A stretch of DNA of 64,000 nucleotides from Candidatus Sericytochromatia bacterium (lineage in GTDB: Bacteria > Cyanobacteriota > Sericytochromatia > UBA7694). Positions within the stretch are counted from its first letter, which is position 1; each line of letters begins with the position of its first letter. The stretch is from assembly GCA_018780035.1 (NCBI GenBank), contig JADMKE010000006.1, positions 1 through 64,000 on the forward strand, written 5' to 3'. Below, in pieces: positions 9,411 to 17,993 of the stretch. Made by a program: the position numbers and the translations under genes. Under the pieces are notes generated by a model that was not told where the DNA came from, did no database searches, and was given only the letters and a program-made list of their open reading frames with translations.

Positions 9411-10214
9411 ATGTCAGATTTTGTCAGTGGTAAACAGCCCCCTTTTTTATCCCCTTTAAAATTGCCGCAAGCAGGCACGCAACCGCTTGCTCCGGCACTG
9501 GGCACGACCCCTGCTTTTTCTTTACTCAGACCACCTGTGCAATTGTTTCAACCGCAACCCACAGATAAGCTGCCTGCCCCCAGCAAAAGTGGCAATGCCT
9601 TGGCTTCGTTTGCTTTTTCGGATGAACTCGAAAAAACCATGGCTGTGGCTGTCACCGTCGCACAGCAAGAATGGGACAAAGGTGTCAAAGAAACCCCAGG
9701 CAAACCGAATCGGGGCAAAGAAGTCGATAAATATGCTGCTGCGGTGGGGGGGATTGTGGGCGAAACCTGGTGTGGTTATTTTCTTGGCTATTGTTACGAC
9801 AAAGCCGGTATGCAAGACACCATCGCCTTGGCCTCAACCTACCGGGCCCAAAAATTCTTTTCAGAACCTGGCTCGGATCGGCTTTTCTTGGATATTGGCG
9901 AAACCTTCAATCCCACCCAGAGCAAATATACCTACACCAATTTACCGATTCAACCGGGAGATGTGGTGATCTTTAATGAAAAAGGCGACTCTCATTTGGG
10001 CATGGTTGAGTCGTATCATGCCCAGACCGGCAAATTGGTCACGATAGAGGGCAACAGTGGTGGCGGAACTGCGAAAAAGGGTGATGGCAGTGATACCCAA
10101 GTCGTGCGTGACGGCAATTCCGTGGTGCGCAAGGTCTATGATCTTTCGCTGAAATACATCCGCGATAAAATTACGGCCTTTGGACGTCCGGCCCTAAAAG
10201 ACTTTGTAAAATAG
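9411..10214 (+). CDS. CHAP-like amidase/peptidase-domain protein with disordered N-terminus
   Basis: I chose ATG 9411, preceded by GGGAG at 8 bases; a TTG at 9378 in the same frame has no ribosome-binding site. Residues 1-70 are Pro-rich and disordered with no signal peptide. From about residue 85 the sequence fits a CHAP/NlpC-P60-type fold: GETWCGYFLGYCYDKAG carries the candidate nucleophile Cys, GDSHLGMVESY the candidate His, and IEGNSGG the polar third residue. PIQPGDVVIFN is a typical strand before the His. These enzymes cut peptidoglycan peptides. How it leaves the cell is unclear. The gene stands alone and is followed by a strong terminator. Confidence 0.8.
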   Translation: MSDFVSGKQPPFLSPLKLPQAGTQPLAPALGTTPAFSLLRPPVQLFQPQPTDKLPAPSKSGNALASFAFSDELEKTMAVAVTVAQQEWDKGVKETPGKPNRGKEVDKYAAAVGGIVGETWCGYFLGYCYDKAGMQDTIALASTYRAQKFFSEPGSDRLFLDIGETFNPTQSKYTYTNLPIQPGDVVIFNEKGDSHLGMVESYHAQTGKLVTIEGNSGGGTAKKGDGSDTQVVRDGNSVVRKVYDLSLKYIRDKITAFGRPALKDFVK

Positions 10215-10256
10215 CCCTTTCGATTTTCTAAATCTATCAAGCTAAATCTATCAAGA

Positions 10257-10296
10257 AAAGGCCCCGCTTGTGATAAACACTTCAAGCGGGGCCTTT
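10257..10296. terminator. Bidirectional terminator
   Basis: AAAGGCCCCGCTTG (10257-10270) and CAAGCGGGGCCTTT (10283-10296) form a perfect 14-bp stem with a 12-base loop between two convergent genes. A/T runs at both ends support use from either strand. Confidence 0.8.
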
Positions 10297-10314
10297 AAAC
10301 TGAGACAAAGAGGG

Positions 10315-11040
10315 TTATTTTTTGTCTGTTTGAATGGCATCATCCAGCTTTTTGTACTTTTCGTCCCAGGGAAAAGGGCCACAAATTTGAACTTTGGGTT
10401 TGGTATCTTCGATGCTGCCCACGGCCCGACTGCGCTCTTTTAAGCCCGATTCAAGCGCTCTGATCGCGGCTTCGCAAGCCACTTGGCGATGGGTCATGCT
10501 GCCCCAGCAATCGGTGACACCCATTTCACGCTGGCGCATGATTTGTTTGATCTCAGCTTTGAGGGCATTGATTTGTCCTTTGAGGTCGGCATTTGAGAAT
10601 TTATACGTCCAGCCTTTGCCATCGGCGCTGACTTCTTTTTCATTCAGCTTAGAGAGCAGTTCTTTGGTCATTTTGGCTTCGCGTTCAGCAAAGGGTTTGA
10701 TGGGCTCATCGAAGCCTTCAGGGCCGCCAAAGAGTCGATTGGAGTCGTTGGCCAATTCATTCATGGCATCATCCACGAGTTTGTCGAGCGGTTGGTTTTC
10801 ATCGAGGAGATTTAATTCGCTGACAGCCCCTGCGATTTTGCCCAAAAGAGGCCCCTGATCTTTGGGGCTGTGCTCGGGCTGACTGTGGATGGCGTGATCT
10901 GTTTCGATGTTGGCAGGTGCAGCTTTGGCTTTGCTGATATTTTTAATGGGTTCTGCCGAATGCAAGTTTTGGGTTTTTTGAATATCCATGTCGTCTACAC
11001 ATCCCTCTTTTAAAACATCTTGTTTGGAAGCCTGAATCAT
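10315..11040 (-). CDS. Hypothetical 241-aa protein
   Basis: The longest frame starts at ATG 11040 with a weak ribosome-binding site. The ATG at 10989 (MDIQKTQ) is an alternative, with GAGGG 13 bases upstream. Residues 1-75 are disordered; about 125-215 is strongly helical and charged (EREAKMTKELLSKLNEKE, then ALKAEIKQIMRQREMG) and contains CWGSMTHRQVACEAAIRALE. A further Cys sits near the C-terminus (QICGPFPWD). No signal peptide or membrane segment is seen, and I do not recognise a family. Confidence 0.7.
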   Translation of the reverse strand: MIQASKQDVLKEGCVDDMDIQKTQNLHSAEPIKNISKAKAAPANIETDHAIHSQPEHSPKDQGPLLGKIAGAVSELNLLDENQPLDKLVDDAMNELANDSNRLFGGPEGFDEPIKPFAEREAKMTKELLSKLNEKEVSADGKGWTYKFSNADLKGQINALKAEIKQIMRQREMGVTDCWGSMTHRQVACEAAIRALESGLKERSRAVGSIEDTKPKVQICGPFPWDEKYKKLDDAIQTDKK

Positions 11041-11090
11041 TTATCCGAACAGGCGGGTGTTTTCTGACCTTTAACCCAATTAAGCTTCTA

Positions 11091-11726
11091 TTAACTTTTG
11101 GAATACCAGGCTTTGGCCCGAATTCGGCTGATTAAACTGTCTGAAATATCCAACTCTGGATCGAGCATGCGGGCGTTGTTGAGCGCGTATAAGGCCCTGC
11201 GAAATTGTCCGCGCGCCGCCAAACGCATGCCTTGAGAATAATAAAAACTGGCTGCATTTTTGCGCGAAGCTTCGGGGACGCCTTTGCCATTTTCAGGCGG
11301 ATCCGTTTCCTCTTCTTCGCTTGTATCTACTGCCTCAAAATAGCTCTGCCCGGCTTCTTCTTGGGCTTGGTACTCCTGGTAGACTTTTTTGAGGGTATCA
11401 CCAAAGCTGTTTTTGGGCGGGGGCTTGGTTTGCACAGGAACCTGATAGACAACGGCATCAAAATAAGCCTGTTGGACCAGGTCTTGTTGGCGATCGTAGT
11501 CTGCGCGTTGGCGCGTGTCTAACAGGGTGTCGCGGGCCAGAGTCAACTCTTTAAAGCGGCTGTCGGCCTCCTGCCGTTCAATCGAACCCAGGGGAAAACG
11601 GTCGGGGTGGCAGTCTTTGGCGCGGGAGCGAAAGGCCTTGCGGATATCTTCTTCGCTGGCCATACGGGTAATGCCCAAGAGCGCGTATAAATCTTGACTT
11701 TGCCAGGCCAGAAACTCTGAACTCAT
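11091..11726 (-). CDS. J-domain (DnaJ-like) protein with C-terminal TPR-like segment
   Basis: Residues about 10-78 form a J domain: DLYALLGITRMASEEDIRKAF, the diagnostic HPD in CHPDRF, and FKELTLARDTLLD. This domain stimulates Hsp70 ATPase, so it is probably a DnaK co-chaperone for a specific client. There is no Gly/Phe region or zinc centre, so it is not DnaJ itself. An acidic linker follows, and residues about 160-205 (YYSQGMRLAARGQFRRALYALNNARML) look like one TPR-type hairpin. The ATG at 11726 follows the stop of the YjbQ-like gene by 3 bases, so the two are probably cotranscribed. Confidence 0.88.
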   Translation of the reverse strand: MSSEFLAWQSQDLYALLGITRMASEEDIRKAFRSRAKDCHPDRFPLGSIERQEADSRFKELTLARDTLLDTRQRADYDRQQDLVQQAYFDAVVYQVPVQTKPPPKNSFGDTLKKVYQEYQAQEEAGQSYFEAVDTSEEEETDPPENGKGVPEASRKNAASFYYSQGMRLAARGQFRRALYALNNARMLDPELDISDSLISRIRAKAWYSKS

Positions 11727-11729
11727 GGC

Positions 11730-12116
11730 CTATTCTCCCTGGATCTGGACAGTCACATGATGCCAGCGTTCACCCTGGCCAAAATCGACCAAAACAATTT
11801 GCTGCCAGGTGTTTAAGAGCAATTGACCGCGACTGAAGGGCAGAGGCAAAGAGGTGCCAATCAAAGCGGTTTTCATTTGTGTATCCAGTGCAGGATCTGT
11901 CAAGAAGAGGCTTTTTTTCCAGAGGGCTTCTTGGCTGGCGGTATTGCCACCTTCGCAGGTGAGGGTGGTGAGTGCCACCGTATTGCCGGGAATAAAGACT
12001 GTTAGTACCCCATCGGCCACGCGACTGCTGCGCAAAAGCCGTTCCACTTGGCCCGTGATATCTATCAGGGTCGCCTGTCCATCTGTTTTGATTTCAAAAA
12101 CCCGTGTAATAACCAT
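11730..12116 (-). CDS. YjbQ/UPF0047 family protein lacking the conserved histidines
   Basis: The fold is recognised from FEIKTDGQATLIDITGQVERLL at the start and GQLLLNTWQQIVLVDFGQGE near the end; length (128 aa) is near the family norm of 130-140. In the family the central strand normally reads like HTTA and a second conserved His precedes the LKA(S/A)LLG helix. Here they read NTVA and TQMKTALIG. The metal and substrate-binding histidines therefore seem lost, and the thiamine-phosphate-synthase-like activity reported for some members is unlikely. GAGGT precedes ATG 12116. It is first in a two-gene operon with the J-domain gene. Confidence 0.8.
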   Translation of the reverse strand: MVITRVFEIKTDGQATLIDITGQVERLLRSSRVADGVLTVFIPGNTVALTTLTCEGGNTASQEALWKKSLFLTDPALDTQMKTALIGTSLPLPFSRGQLLLNTWQQIVLVDFGQGERWHHVTVQIQGE

Positions 12117-12160
12117 CTTACCTCTTATTATAAAGGAGATTCTGCAAATCGTTACCAGAT

Positions 12161-12201
12161 CTGATCGGGTCTAATTGGGGCTGATCGGGTCTGATTTGGG
12201 G
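12161..12201. repeat. Short tandem duplication, about 20 bp x 2
   Basis: CTGATCGGGTCTAATTGGGG (12161-12180) is followed directly by a near copy beginning CTGATCGGGTCTGATTTGGG (12181-12201). It lies between divergent genes. No function is evident. Confidence 0.6.
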
Positions 12202-12271
12202 CTATCCCCTGTCCAGTTTCTGGCTGAATCAGGCAAACTGCAAAGATAATTTTAATAAGTAGGAACCCGCC

Positions 12272-13531
12272 ATGACAGATTTTTGGACCCGCCACCTCCC
12301 CACCCTTTCGGCCTTGGAACGCGAATTGGCGCCCGTCTTTGCAGGGATTGAAGAGCGTGCATTTCTCAACCACGCGCGGGTTTTGCAGGCCTTTCATGAA
12401 CACCATATTGGCGAACACCATCTTCATGGCAGTTATGGTTATGGGCATGATGATCTCGGCCGGGAAGCCTTGGAGTCTGTTTTTGCCCAGGTCTTGGGAG
12501 GGGAAGCTGCACTGGTTCGTCCGCATATTGCCTCTGGTACCCACGCGATAGCCTCTGCCTTGTTTGGGGTTTTGCGGCCAGGACAGGAATTGCTCTTTGT
12601 GACGGGGCACCCTTATGACACCCTCGAAGAAGTTGTGGGGGTGCGTGGAGAAGGGGATCGGGGCAGCCTCAAAGATTGGGGTGTAAAGTACCGCGAAGTC
12701 GATGTGAGAGATTATGCCGATCCTGCAGAGGCCCCATGGGATGAATGGCTGCGGCCCGAAACACGTCTGGTGCAAATTCAGCGCTCGCGTGGCTATAGCT
12801 GGCGCTCTTCGATTCCGGTGGCCCAGATTGCCGAAATTGTCAAAGCCGTTAAAGCCCGCAGGCCGGATATCGTGGTCTTTGTCGATAATTGTTACGGTGA
12901 ATTTGTCGAAACCCAAGAGCCCTGCCATGTTGGCGCAGATCTCATGGCTGGTTCTTTGATTAAAAATCCGGGCGGGGGTTTGGTGCCCACCGGCGGGTAT
13001 GTCTGTGGACGCGAAGACCTGATTGAAAAGGTCGCTTGCCGCGTATTTACACCCGGCATGGGGCGTGAACTTGGGGCCACCATGGGATTTAACCGTCTGG
13101 CTTTTCAGGGCTTTTTCTTGGCGCCTCATGTGGTGTCTCAAAGTTTAAAAGGGGCCATTTTGACGGCCCACGCTTTGGCCAAAACCGGACTGCAAGTCTC
13201 TCCGGCAGCCGATGAGGCGCGCACGGATATCATCCAGGCTTTGCGCTTTGAATCCCGCGAAAAACTGATCACTTTTTGTCAGGCCATTCAGGCTGCTTGT
13301 CCGATCGATTCGTATGTGCGCCCAGAGCCTGCGCGCAGCCCTGGTTATGGCGATGAGGTAATTATGGCTGCTGGGACCTTTGCTGAGGGCTCCAGCATTG
13401 AACTGAGTGCCGATGGCCCTTTGCGTGAGCCTTTTGTTGGCTATTTACAAGGGGGGTTGGCCTATTCCCATAACAAGCTGGCTTTGGCCAGTTTGCTCAA
13501 TCATTTTGGTGAGGGGATTTTTGATGCCTGA
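12272..13531 (+). CDS. YnbB-type PLP-dependent lyase (methionine gamma-lyase / aluminum-resistance family)
   Basis: The 419-aa protein is full length for the family, and ATG 12272 follows TAGGAA. Landmarks are HHLHGSYGYGHDDLGRE at about residue 50, RPHIASGTHAIASALFG (phosphate-binding region), VFVDNCYGEFVE (Asp that contacts the PLP ring) and GSLIKNPGGG carrying the Schiff-base Lys. It belongs to the Cys/Met-metabolism fold-type I enzymes; members are annotated as methionine gamma-lyase or aluminum-resistance protein, but the true substrate is rarely known. It is cytoplasmic. The gene stands alone. Confidence 0.9.
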   Translation: MTDFWTRHLPTLSALERELAPVFAGIEERAFLNHARVLQAFHEHHIGEHHLHGSYGYGHDDLGREALESVFAQVLGGEAALVRPHIASGTHAIASALFGVLRPGQELLFVTGHPYDTLEEVVGVRGEGDRGSLKDWGVKYREVDVRDYADPAEAPWDEWLRPETRLVQIQRSRGYSWRSSIPVAQIAEIVKAVKARRPDIVVFVDNCYGEFVETQEPCHVGADLMAGSLIKNPGGGLVPTGGYVCGREDLIEKVACRVFTPGMGRELGATMGFNRLAFQGFFLAPHVVSQSLKGAILTAHALAKTGLQVSPAADEARTDIIQALRFESREKLITFCQAIQAACPIDSYVRPEPARSPGYGDEVIMAAGTFAEGSSIELSADGPLREPFVGYLQGGLAYSHNKLALASLLNHFGEGIFDA

Positions 13532-13622
13532 GGCCCTTTTGCTTGGCTTCAGAACCGGGTATTATGAAGAGTGAATTTGCGCCGCGTAAATTTATTATTA
13601 CTTCCTCCTGATAAGCTGTCTT

Positions 13623-14474
13623 ATGAATAAAAAACACCTTGCCTTTCTCTCTTTGTTTCTGTTTTTGCAGATCCCGGCCTGGGCTTTGAATGCCTCTAAA
13701 TCCAGTCTGGGGACGACCGACACCAGCAAACCTGTTTCAAAGTCTTCTTCCGTGCCCTCTGAAAAAGGGCCTCCCAAACAACCTCAAAAGTTACCGCAAA
13801 ATTGGCAAATCCCTGTACAGGGCAAATTGACCAATCCCTTTGGCAATGGCTATTGGTATTACGGTATTTACAGGGGTGGGCACACTGGGATTGATATTAA
13901 AGCGGCCGCAGGTGCACCTGTGGTCTCTGCGGCCTCGGGCAAGGTGGTCATGATTCATGATTACCAAGATCGGCGCTATGGGCGTTATATTGTCATTCAG
14001 CATGCGCCGGGCTTTTATGCCCTTTATGGCCATATGAGTGGTATCCATGTCAAAATAAATCAGGATTTGAAGATGGGGCAGCGGATCGGGGATGTGGGCA
14101 TCACGGGTGCAGCGGGTTACCCCCACGTGCATTTTGAGGTCATGAATCAGGTCCCCGTCCGTGATGGCGCTTGGGGCTATGCCTATATTTGTAGCAAACA
14201 ACCTGTGGGCCAGGACCTTTTACACTTTAATTTCCTCAATTTGGCTGCGCGTGAGATGCCTGCGATTCGCCGCCAACGTGTCAATGGCTGCTCTGATATC
14301 CCCCTGAGAAGCCCTTTGGTCTATTACAACCCAGAATACTTTTTTGGCAATTACCAGTTTAAGCCCTGGTTGAGCGAGTTTCAGCCCGAAAATGAAGAGG
14401 TGGCGCGTTGGCGTAATCCTCAACGAACTGTGCCCAAAACGCGGCCTTCAGCTTCTGCTAAATCGGAGCCATGA
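13623..14474 (+). CDS. Secreted M23 (LytM-type) metallopeptidase
   Basis: A signal peptide (KKHLAFLSLFLFLQIPAWA) is followed by a Ser/Pro/Lys-rich linker to about residue 60. The peptidase domain, about residues 65-200, has the family zinc motifs: GGHTGIDIKA (HxxxD), GFYALYGHMSG, and HVHFEV (HxH). M23 enzymes cut peptidoglycan cross-bridges, so this should act in the periplasm. The C-terminal 80 residues are not typical of the family and I cannot assign them. Its stop overlaps the next start by ATGA, so it is translationally coupled to the ATP-grasp gene. Confidence 0.9.
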   Translation: MNKKHLAFLSLFLFLQIPAWALNASKSSLGTTDTSKPVSKSSSVPSEKGPPKQPQKLPQNWQIPVQGKLTNPFGNGYWYYGIYRGGHTGIDIKAAAGAPVVSAASGKVVMIHDYQDRRYGRYIVIQHAPGFYALYGHMSGIHVKINQDLKMGQRIGDVGITGAAGYPHVHFEVMNQVPVRDGAWGYAYICSKQPVGQDLLHFNFLNLAAREMPAIRRQRVNGCSDIPLRSPLVYYNPEYFFGNYQFKPWLSEFQPENEEVARWRNPQRTVPKTRPSASAKSEP

Positions 14475-15256
14475 GCGCGTCTTCAGCTCCGATCTTTGTC
14501 TATCCCGCTGATTATTTTCATCCCCAACGGCCCGATGCGCTCTTTCAGGCTGAAGCTGCTGCTTTGGCGGAGCAAGGCTTGGGGATTTATGCTTGGAATG
14601 GTGGCCGTTTTTCGCCCACTGCGCCTGTTGGCTTGCGTCCGCTCTATCGCGGCTGGATGCTGAGCTTGGCCGAATACCAGGCGCTTTACGCCAACTGGGC
14701 CCAGCAGGGCGTCTTGCCGCTGACTTCGCCTGAACATTATGCCCTGACCCATTATTTGCCCAATTGGTATTCTCTGCTCAAAGACTGGACGCCTGAAACG
14801 GTCAGGGTTAAATTTCCCGAAGAATTGACAGATGCCCTCAGCAGCTTGGGGTGGCCCGCCTATTTTCTCAAAGATGACGTTAAGTCACTCAAAGCAGGCA
14901 GCGGATCGCTGCTGCATTCGGTTGCTGATGGCGAGCGTTGGCTGCGGGAAATGAAACATTTTCGTGGGCAAATTGAAGGGGGGATCTGCATTCGGCGTGT
15001 AGAAGCTTGGCTGCCTGAAACTGAGCAGCGCTGGTTTGTCTGGCAGGGTCAACCTTTTGGGCCAGACGCTCCGTCTGCTGCGCCTGAACCTGTCCAGGTG
15101 GCTACAGAATTGATCGACAGTCCATTTTTCAGCGTCGATATTGTCAAAGATCAAACAGGGCAGTGGAGGATTGTTGAATTGGGAGATGGGCAGGTCTCTG
15201 ATTTGGTGGGCTGGGAGCCTGCCCTTTTTGCGGGAATTTTTACGGCCATGAGTTAA
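14471..15256 (+). CDS. ATP-grasp-fold protein (DUF4343-like)
   Basis: The 261-aa protein ends in an ATP-grasp-like half: WPAYFLKDDVKS (candidate ATP-binding Lys strand), GICIRRVEAWLPE, and FFSVDIVKDQTGQWRIVELGDGQVS (the acidic Mg-binding strand pair). Related DUF4343 proteins are ATP-dependent ligases of unknown substrate. There is no signal peptide. The start overlaps the M23 stop by 4 bases, which suggests linked synthesis, but the two should sit in different compartments. The 3' end overlaps the convergent membrane-protein gene by 4 bases. Confidence 0.78.
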   Translation: MSASSAPIFVYPADYFHPQRPDALFQAEAAALAEQGLGIYAWNGGRFSPTAPVGLRPLYRGWMLSLAEYQALYANWAQQGVLPLTSPEHYALTHYLPNWYSLLKDWTPETVRVKFPEELTDALSSLGWPAYFLKDDVKSLKAGSGSLLHSVADGERWLREMKHFRGQIEGGICIRRVEAWLPETEQRWFVWQGQPFGPDAPSAAPEPVQVATELIDSPFFSVDIVKDQTGQWRIVELGDGQVSDLVGWEPALFAGIFTAMS

Positions 15257-16062
15257 GGTCTTGAGCGCATGGCTCGATAATCCGGCTTCAAATTTTGAAC
15301 CCTTTCTGCTCCCAACAGACCGCGTCTGGTTTTTAAGAGATAGGGGTTGCCGACTACAATTTGCTCCCATTCTGTCTGTTTCAAATTCAATTTGATTGGC
15401 GCTTTTTGGGCTCTCCAACCACTGAGAAAAACCACATAATTGGGGCCAGATTTGCCGCCACTTTGCACTTCTTTGTTCTGCACTTGCACAGGATAGGTGG
15501 GCAGTTTGATCGGTAGCACGGCATCGATAAGATAAGCAGGAAAAAAAAGCAGAGCACTGAATACCAATACCAAAGCTATTTTCTCGAATAGCTCAATGCC
15601 CGGCCCTTCGAGTGGGCTTTCGGCATTGAGCAAATTTAAAAATGATTGAACGATTCCATCTCTGGTATGGCTGCTGCGAAAAATCCAGATGCTATAAGCC
15701 AAAGTCGCTAAAAAAAGACTGAGTCCGAACCAGAGAGCGCCCAAGCTCATCACTAAAAAACCCAGCATTCCCAAGAGCCACAAACCTGAATAAATCAAGA
15801 TCCGTTGCACAGGGGGCAAGAACCCCCCATCGTGTGACATCAGCAGTGGATAGGCATTTTGATAAAATAAATAGCTTAGAAAAGTAGCGATAAAAACGCA
15901 AATTGCTAGAAAAAAAGAAGGAAAAGAAGATGTTATTAAATTAATACTGTTAATTAATCCAGTTATCAACTCTAAAGCCAATAGAGTGATCCAGAAAAGT
16001 GTTGAAATCACGCGATCTGAGAATCCCCATTTTAACCAAAAGGGAAGATTTTGATGTGCCAT
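15253..16062 (-). CDS. Multi-pass membrane protein, unknown function
   Basis: Five or six hydrophobic stretches are visible: about residues 19-38, 46-66, 87-103, 106-126 and 163-182. After the last, about 85 residues (ending KPDYRAMRSRP) form a hydrophilic tail. It resembles no family I recognise. There is no clear ribosome-binding site before ATG 16062; CATAAT at 16106-16111 on this strand could be a -10 element. It is more AT-rich than its neighbours. Confidence 0.75.
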   Translation of the reverse strand: MAHQNLPFWLKWGFSDRVISTLFWITLLALELITGLINSINLITSSFPSFFLAICVFIATFLSYLFYQNAYPLLMSHDGGFLPPVQRILIYSGLWLLGMLGFLVMSLGALWFGLSLFLATLAYSIWIFRSSHTRDGIVQSFLNLLNAESPLEGPGIELFEKIALVLVFSALLFFPAYLIDAVLPIKLPTYPVQVQNKEVQSGGKSGPNYVVFLSGWRAQKAPIKLNLKQTEWEQIVVGNPYLLKTRRGLLGAERVQNLKPDYRAMRSRP

Positions 16063-16210
16063 TTTTTTTGAGTCTGGGTTATTTTTTCATTATTTTTAGA
16101 TTCTCATTATGGCATAAACCCCAGAAGAGATTTAAAAGTCATTGATACCAGAGGCTGTTTTTTGGAAGGTGTGTCCATCAAGAGATCCCCCTGTGCAGTC
16201 TTGAGAGGGG

Positions 16211-16219
16211 TGCTATACT
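16211..16219 (+). promoter_or_regulatory. Extended -10 promoter (TGC-TATACT) for phnDCE
   Basis: TG at 16211-16212 and TATACT at 16214-16219 form an extended -10 element, consistent with the lack of a good -35. It lies 25 bases before the preferred start of the substrate-binding protein. The same architecture (TGC-TATAAT) precedes the Roadblock-pilus cluster at 19.0 kb. Confidence 0.5.
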
Positions 16220-16243
16220 GTTGATCAATTTCGGAGAATGAAG

Positions 16244-17191
16244 ATGGAGTCTTCCATGTTTAAGCGCCTTCTGCCCACTCTTTTAATTCCTATCGTGGCT
16301 TTGCTGACTGCCTGCCCGCCACAGTCCTCGGATTCAACCTCGGGTTCAGAGACCAAAAAAGTCCTGCAAATGGGTTTTGTGCCCTCTGAAAATATGGAGG
16401 AAATCCAAAAAAACGCCCAGCCCCTGATCGAAAAAATGAGTCAAAAACTGGGGATGGAAGTTCAGCCTTTTATCACCACAGACTATACCGGTCTGGTGGA
16501 GGCTTTCCGGGGTGGCAAATTGGATGCCGCCTTTCTGACCCCTGCCTCTTATGTGATGGCCAATAGTGAAGCGGGTGTAAAAGTGATCCTCAAGGCCAAA
16601 CGCGGGACCAAGCCCTATTATTATTCGGTGATCTTTACCCGCGCCGATTCAGGGATCAAAAATTTAAATGACCTCAAAGGCAAGACCTTTGCCTTTGGTG
16701 ATACCCTCTCAACAGCGGGTTATATCTACCCCCTCAAAATGCTCAAAGCGGCAGGGATCAATCCCTCCTCTGATTTCGACAACCTGATTTTTTCAGGTGG
16801 GCACGACGCGACTGTTTTGGCTGTCTATAACAAAAAAGTGGGGGCTGGTGCAGCATATGCCAATGATACAGAGGGCAAAGATGCAGCCTGGTCCCGTCTA
16901 CTGAAGCCTGAAGAAGCCAGTCAACTCAAAGTTTTGGCAGTTTCAGATCCCATCCCTGCCGATAATATCTGCATCAGCAAAGATCTCAGCCCTGAATTGG
17001 CTGCCAAGGTGCAGGCTTTCTTTACTGAGTTGAGTCAGGATCCTGCTGGTCAAAAGCTGATCCAGGAACTCTATCAAATCGATAGTTTTGTGCCAGCCAC
17101 TGATGAAGACTATAAAGGGATTCGGGAAGCTTTTGCCTCGGCGGGGATCGAAGTGAAAAAAGAAATGACAACTCCCCGCAAAGGAAAATAG
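16244..17191 (+). CDS. phnD: PhnD-type phosphonate/phosphite/phosphate-binding lipoprotein
   Basis: The protein has a lipoprotein signal ending in the lipobox LLTAC, so it should be a membrane-anchored periplasmic receptor. Features of the PhnD/PtxB family are MGFVPSENMEE, GKLDAAFLTPASYVMA, LNDLKGKTFAFGDTLSTAGY and FSGGHDATVLAVYNKKVGAGAAY. Of three in-frame ATGs (16238, 16244, 16256), 16238 is too close to its GGAG; 16244 has GGAG at 7 bases; 16256 also has GGAG at 6 bases. It is followed at once by the ATPase and permease genes. No C-P lyase or phosphonatase genes are in the window, so the imported compound may be phosphite, a phosphonate or phosphate. Confidence 0.9.
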   Translation: MESSMFKRLLPTLLIPIVALLTACPPQSSDSTSGSETKKVLQMGFVPSENMEEIQKNAQPLIEKMSQKLGMEVQPFITTDYTGLVEAFRGGKLDAAFLTPASYVMANSEAGVKVILKAKRGTKPYYYSVIFTRADSGIKNLNDLKGKTFAFGDTLSTAGYIYPLKMLKAAGINPSSDFDNLIFSGGHDATVLAVYNKKVGAGAAYANDTEGKDAAWSRLLKPEEASQLKVLAVSDPIPADNICISKDLSPELAAKVQAFFTELSQDPAGQKLIQELYQIDSFVPATDEDYKGIREAFASAGIEVKKEMTTPRKGK

Positions 17192-17192
17192 T

Positions 17193-17993
17193 ATGAAAAC
17201 CCCCTTGCTGGAATTGGTAAACCTCAAAAAAAGTTATGCGGATGGCCGGCCGATTCTCAAAGGCCTGAGCATGAAGGTTGAGGCCGGACAATTCATTGGT
17301 CTGATCGGCCTCAGCGGCGCAGGTAAATCGACGCTCTTGCGCTGCATCAACCGCTTGGTCGAACCCTCAGAGGGCGAATTGCTCGTGCCACGCTCCGTGT
17401 TTTTGGCTGATAGCAGTGATGAACGTGTCAATATTGTCAGTTTGCGTGGCAAAGAGTTGCGGGCCTGGCGCCGCAAAACAGGCATGATTTTTCAACAGTT
17501 TAATATTGTCAAACGTCTGACCGTGATTGAAAATGTCTTGTCGGGTTATCTGGGCTATATAGACCCCTTGCGCAGCACCCTGCGGATCTTTAACCCCGAA
17601 GAAAAAGAGACGGCCCTGATCAATCTGGAGCGGGTGGGATTGCTCTCTCATGCCTACAAACGGGCCGATGCCCTCAGTGGTGGGGAGCAACAGCGGGTGG
17701 CAATTGCCCGTACGCTGATGCAAAAGCCCCGCCTGATTCTGGCTGATGAGCCGGTTGCCAGTTTGGACCCCAAATTGGCGGAAACCGTCTTGGACATTCT
17801 CAAGCGGGTTAGCCAAGAGGATGGCATCACCACGGTGGTCAGTCTGCACACCTTGGAAATGACCCGGCGCTATTCTGATCGTGTGATTGGCTTGGCCCAG
17901 GGAGAAGTGGCTTTTGATGACTCACCTGAAAACCTCAGCGAGCAAGTGGTGGCCAATATTTATGAAAGATTTATCCGGCAGGCCTCAAAATGA
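17193..17993 (+). CDS. phnC: PhnC-type ABC transporter ATPase
   Basis: A full-length ABC ATPase of 266 aa: Walker A GLSGAGKST, Q-loop region MIFQQFNIV, signature LSGGEQQRVAIART, Walker B LILADEPVASLDP and the switch His in VVSLHTLEM. The insertion between Walker A and the Q-loop, and KRLTVIENVLSGYLGY, are typical of PhnC. It powers import with the lipoprotein upstream and the permease downstream. AGGA precedes ATG 17193, one base after the phnD stop; its end overlaps phnE by ATGA. Confidence 0.93.
   Translation: MKTPLLELVNLKKSYADGRPILKGLSMKVEAGQFIGLIGLSGAGKSTLLRCINRLVEPSEGELLVPRSVFLADSSDERVNIVSLRGKELRAWRRKTGMIFQQFNIVKRLTVIENVLSGYLGYIDPLRSTLRIFNPEEKETALINLERVGLLSHAYKRADALSGGEQQRVAIARTLMQKPRLILADEPVASLDPKLAETVLDILKRVSQEDGITTVVSLHTLEMTRRYSDRVIGLAQGEVAFDDSPENLSEQVVANIYERFIRQASK

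Noticed and set aside
12152..13141. 329-aa minus-strand open frame
   Set aside because: Antisense to the YnbB-type lyase, whose motifs are complete.
16120..16237. Riboswitch or attenuator before phnD
   Set aside because: Only short, weak pairings (CCCC/GGGG) are seen and no known aptamer core is recognisable.
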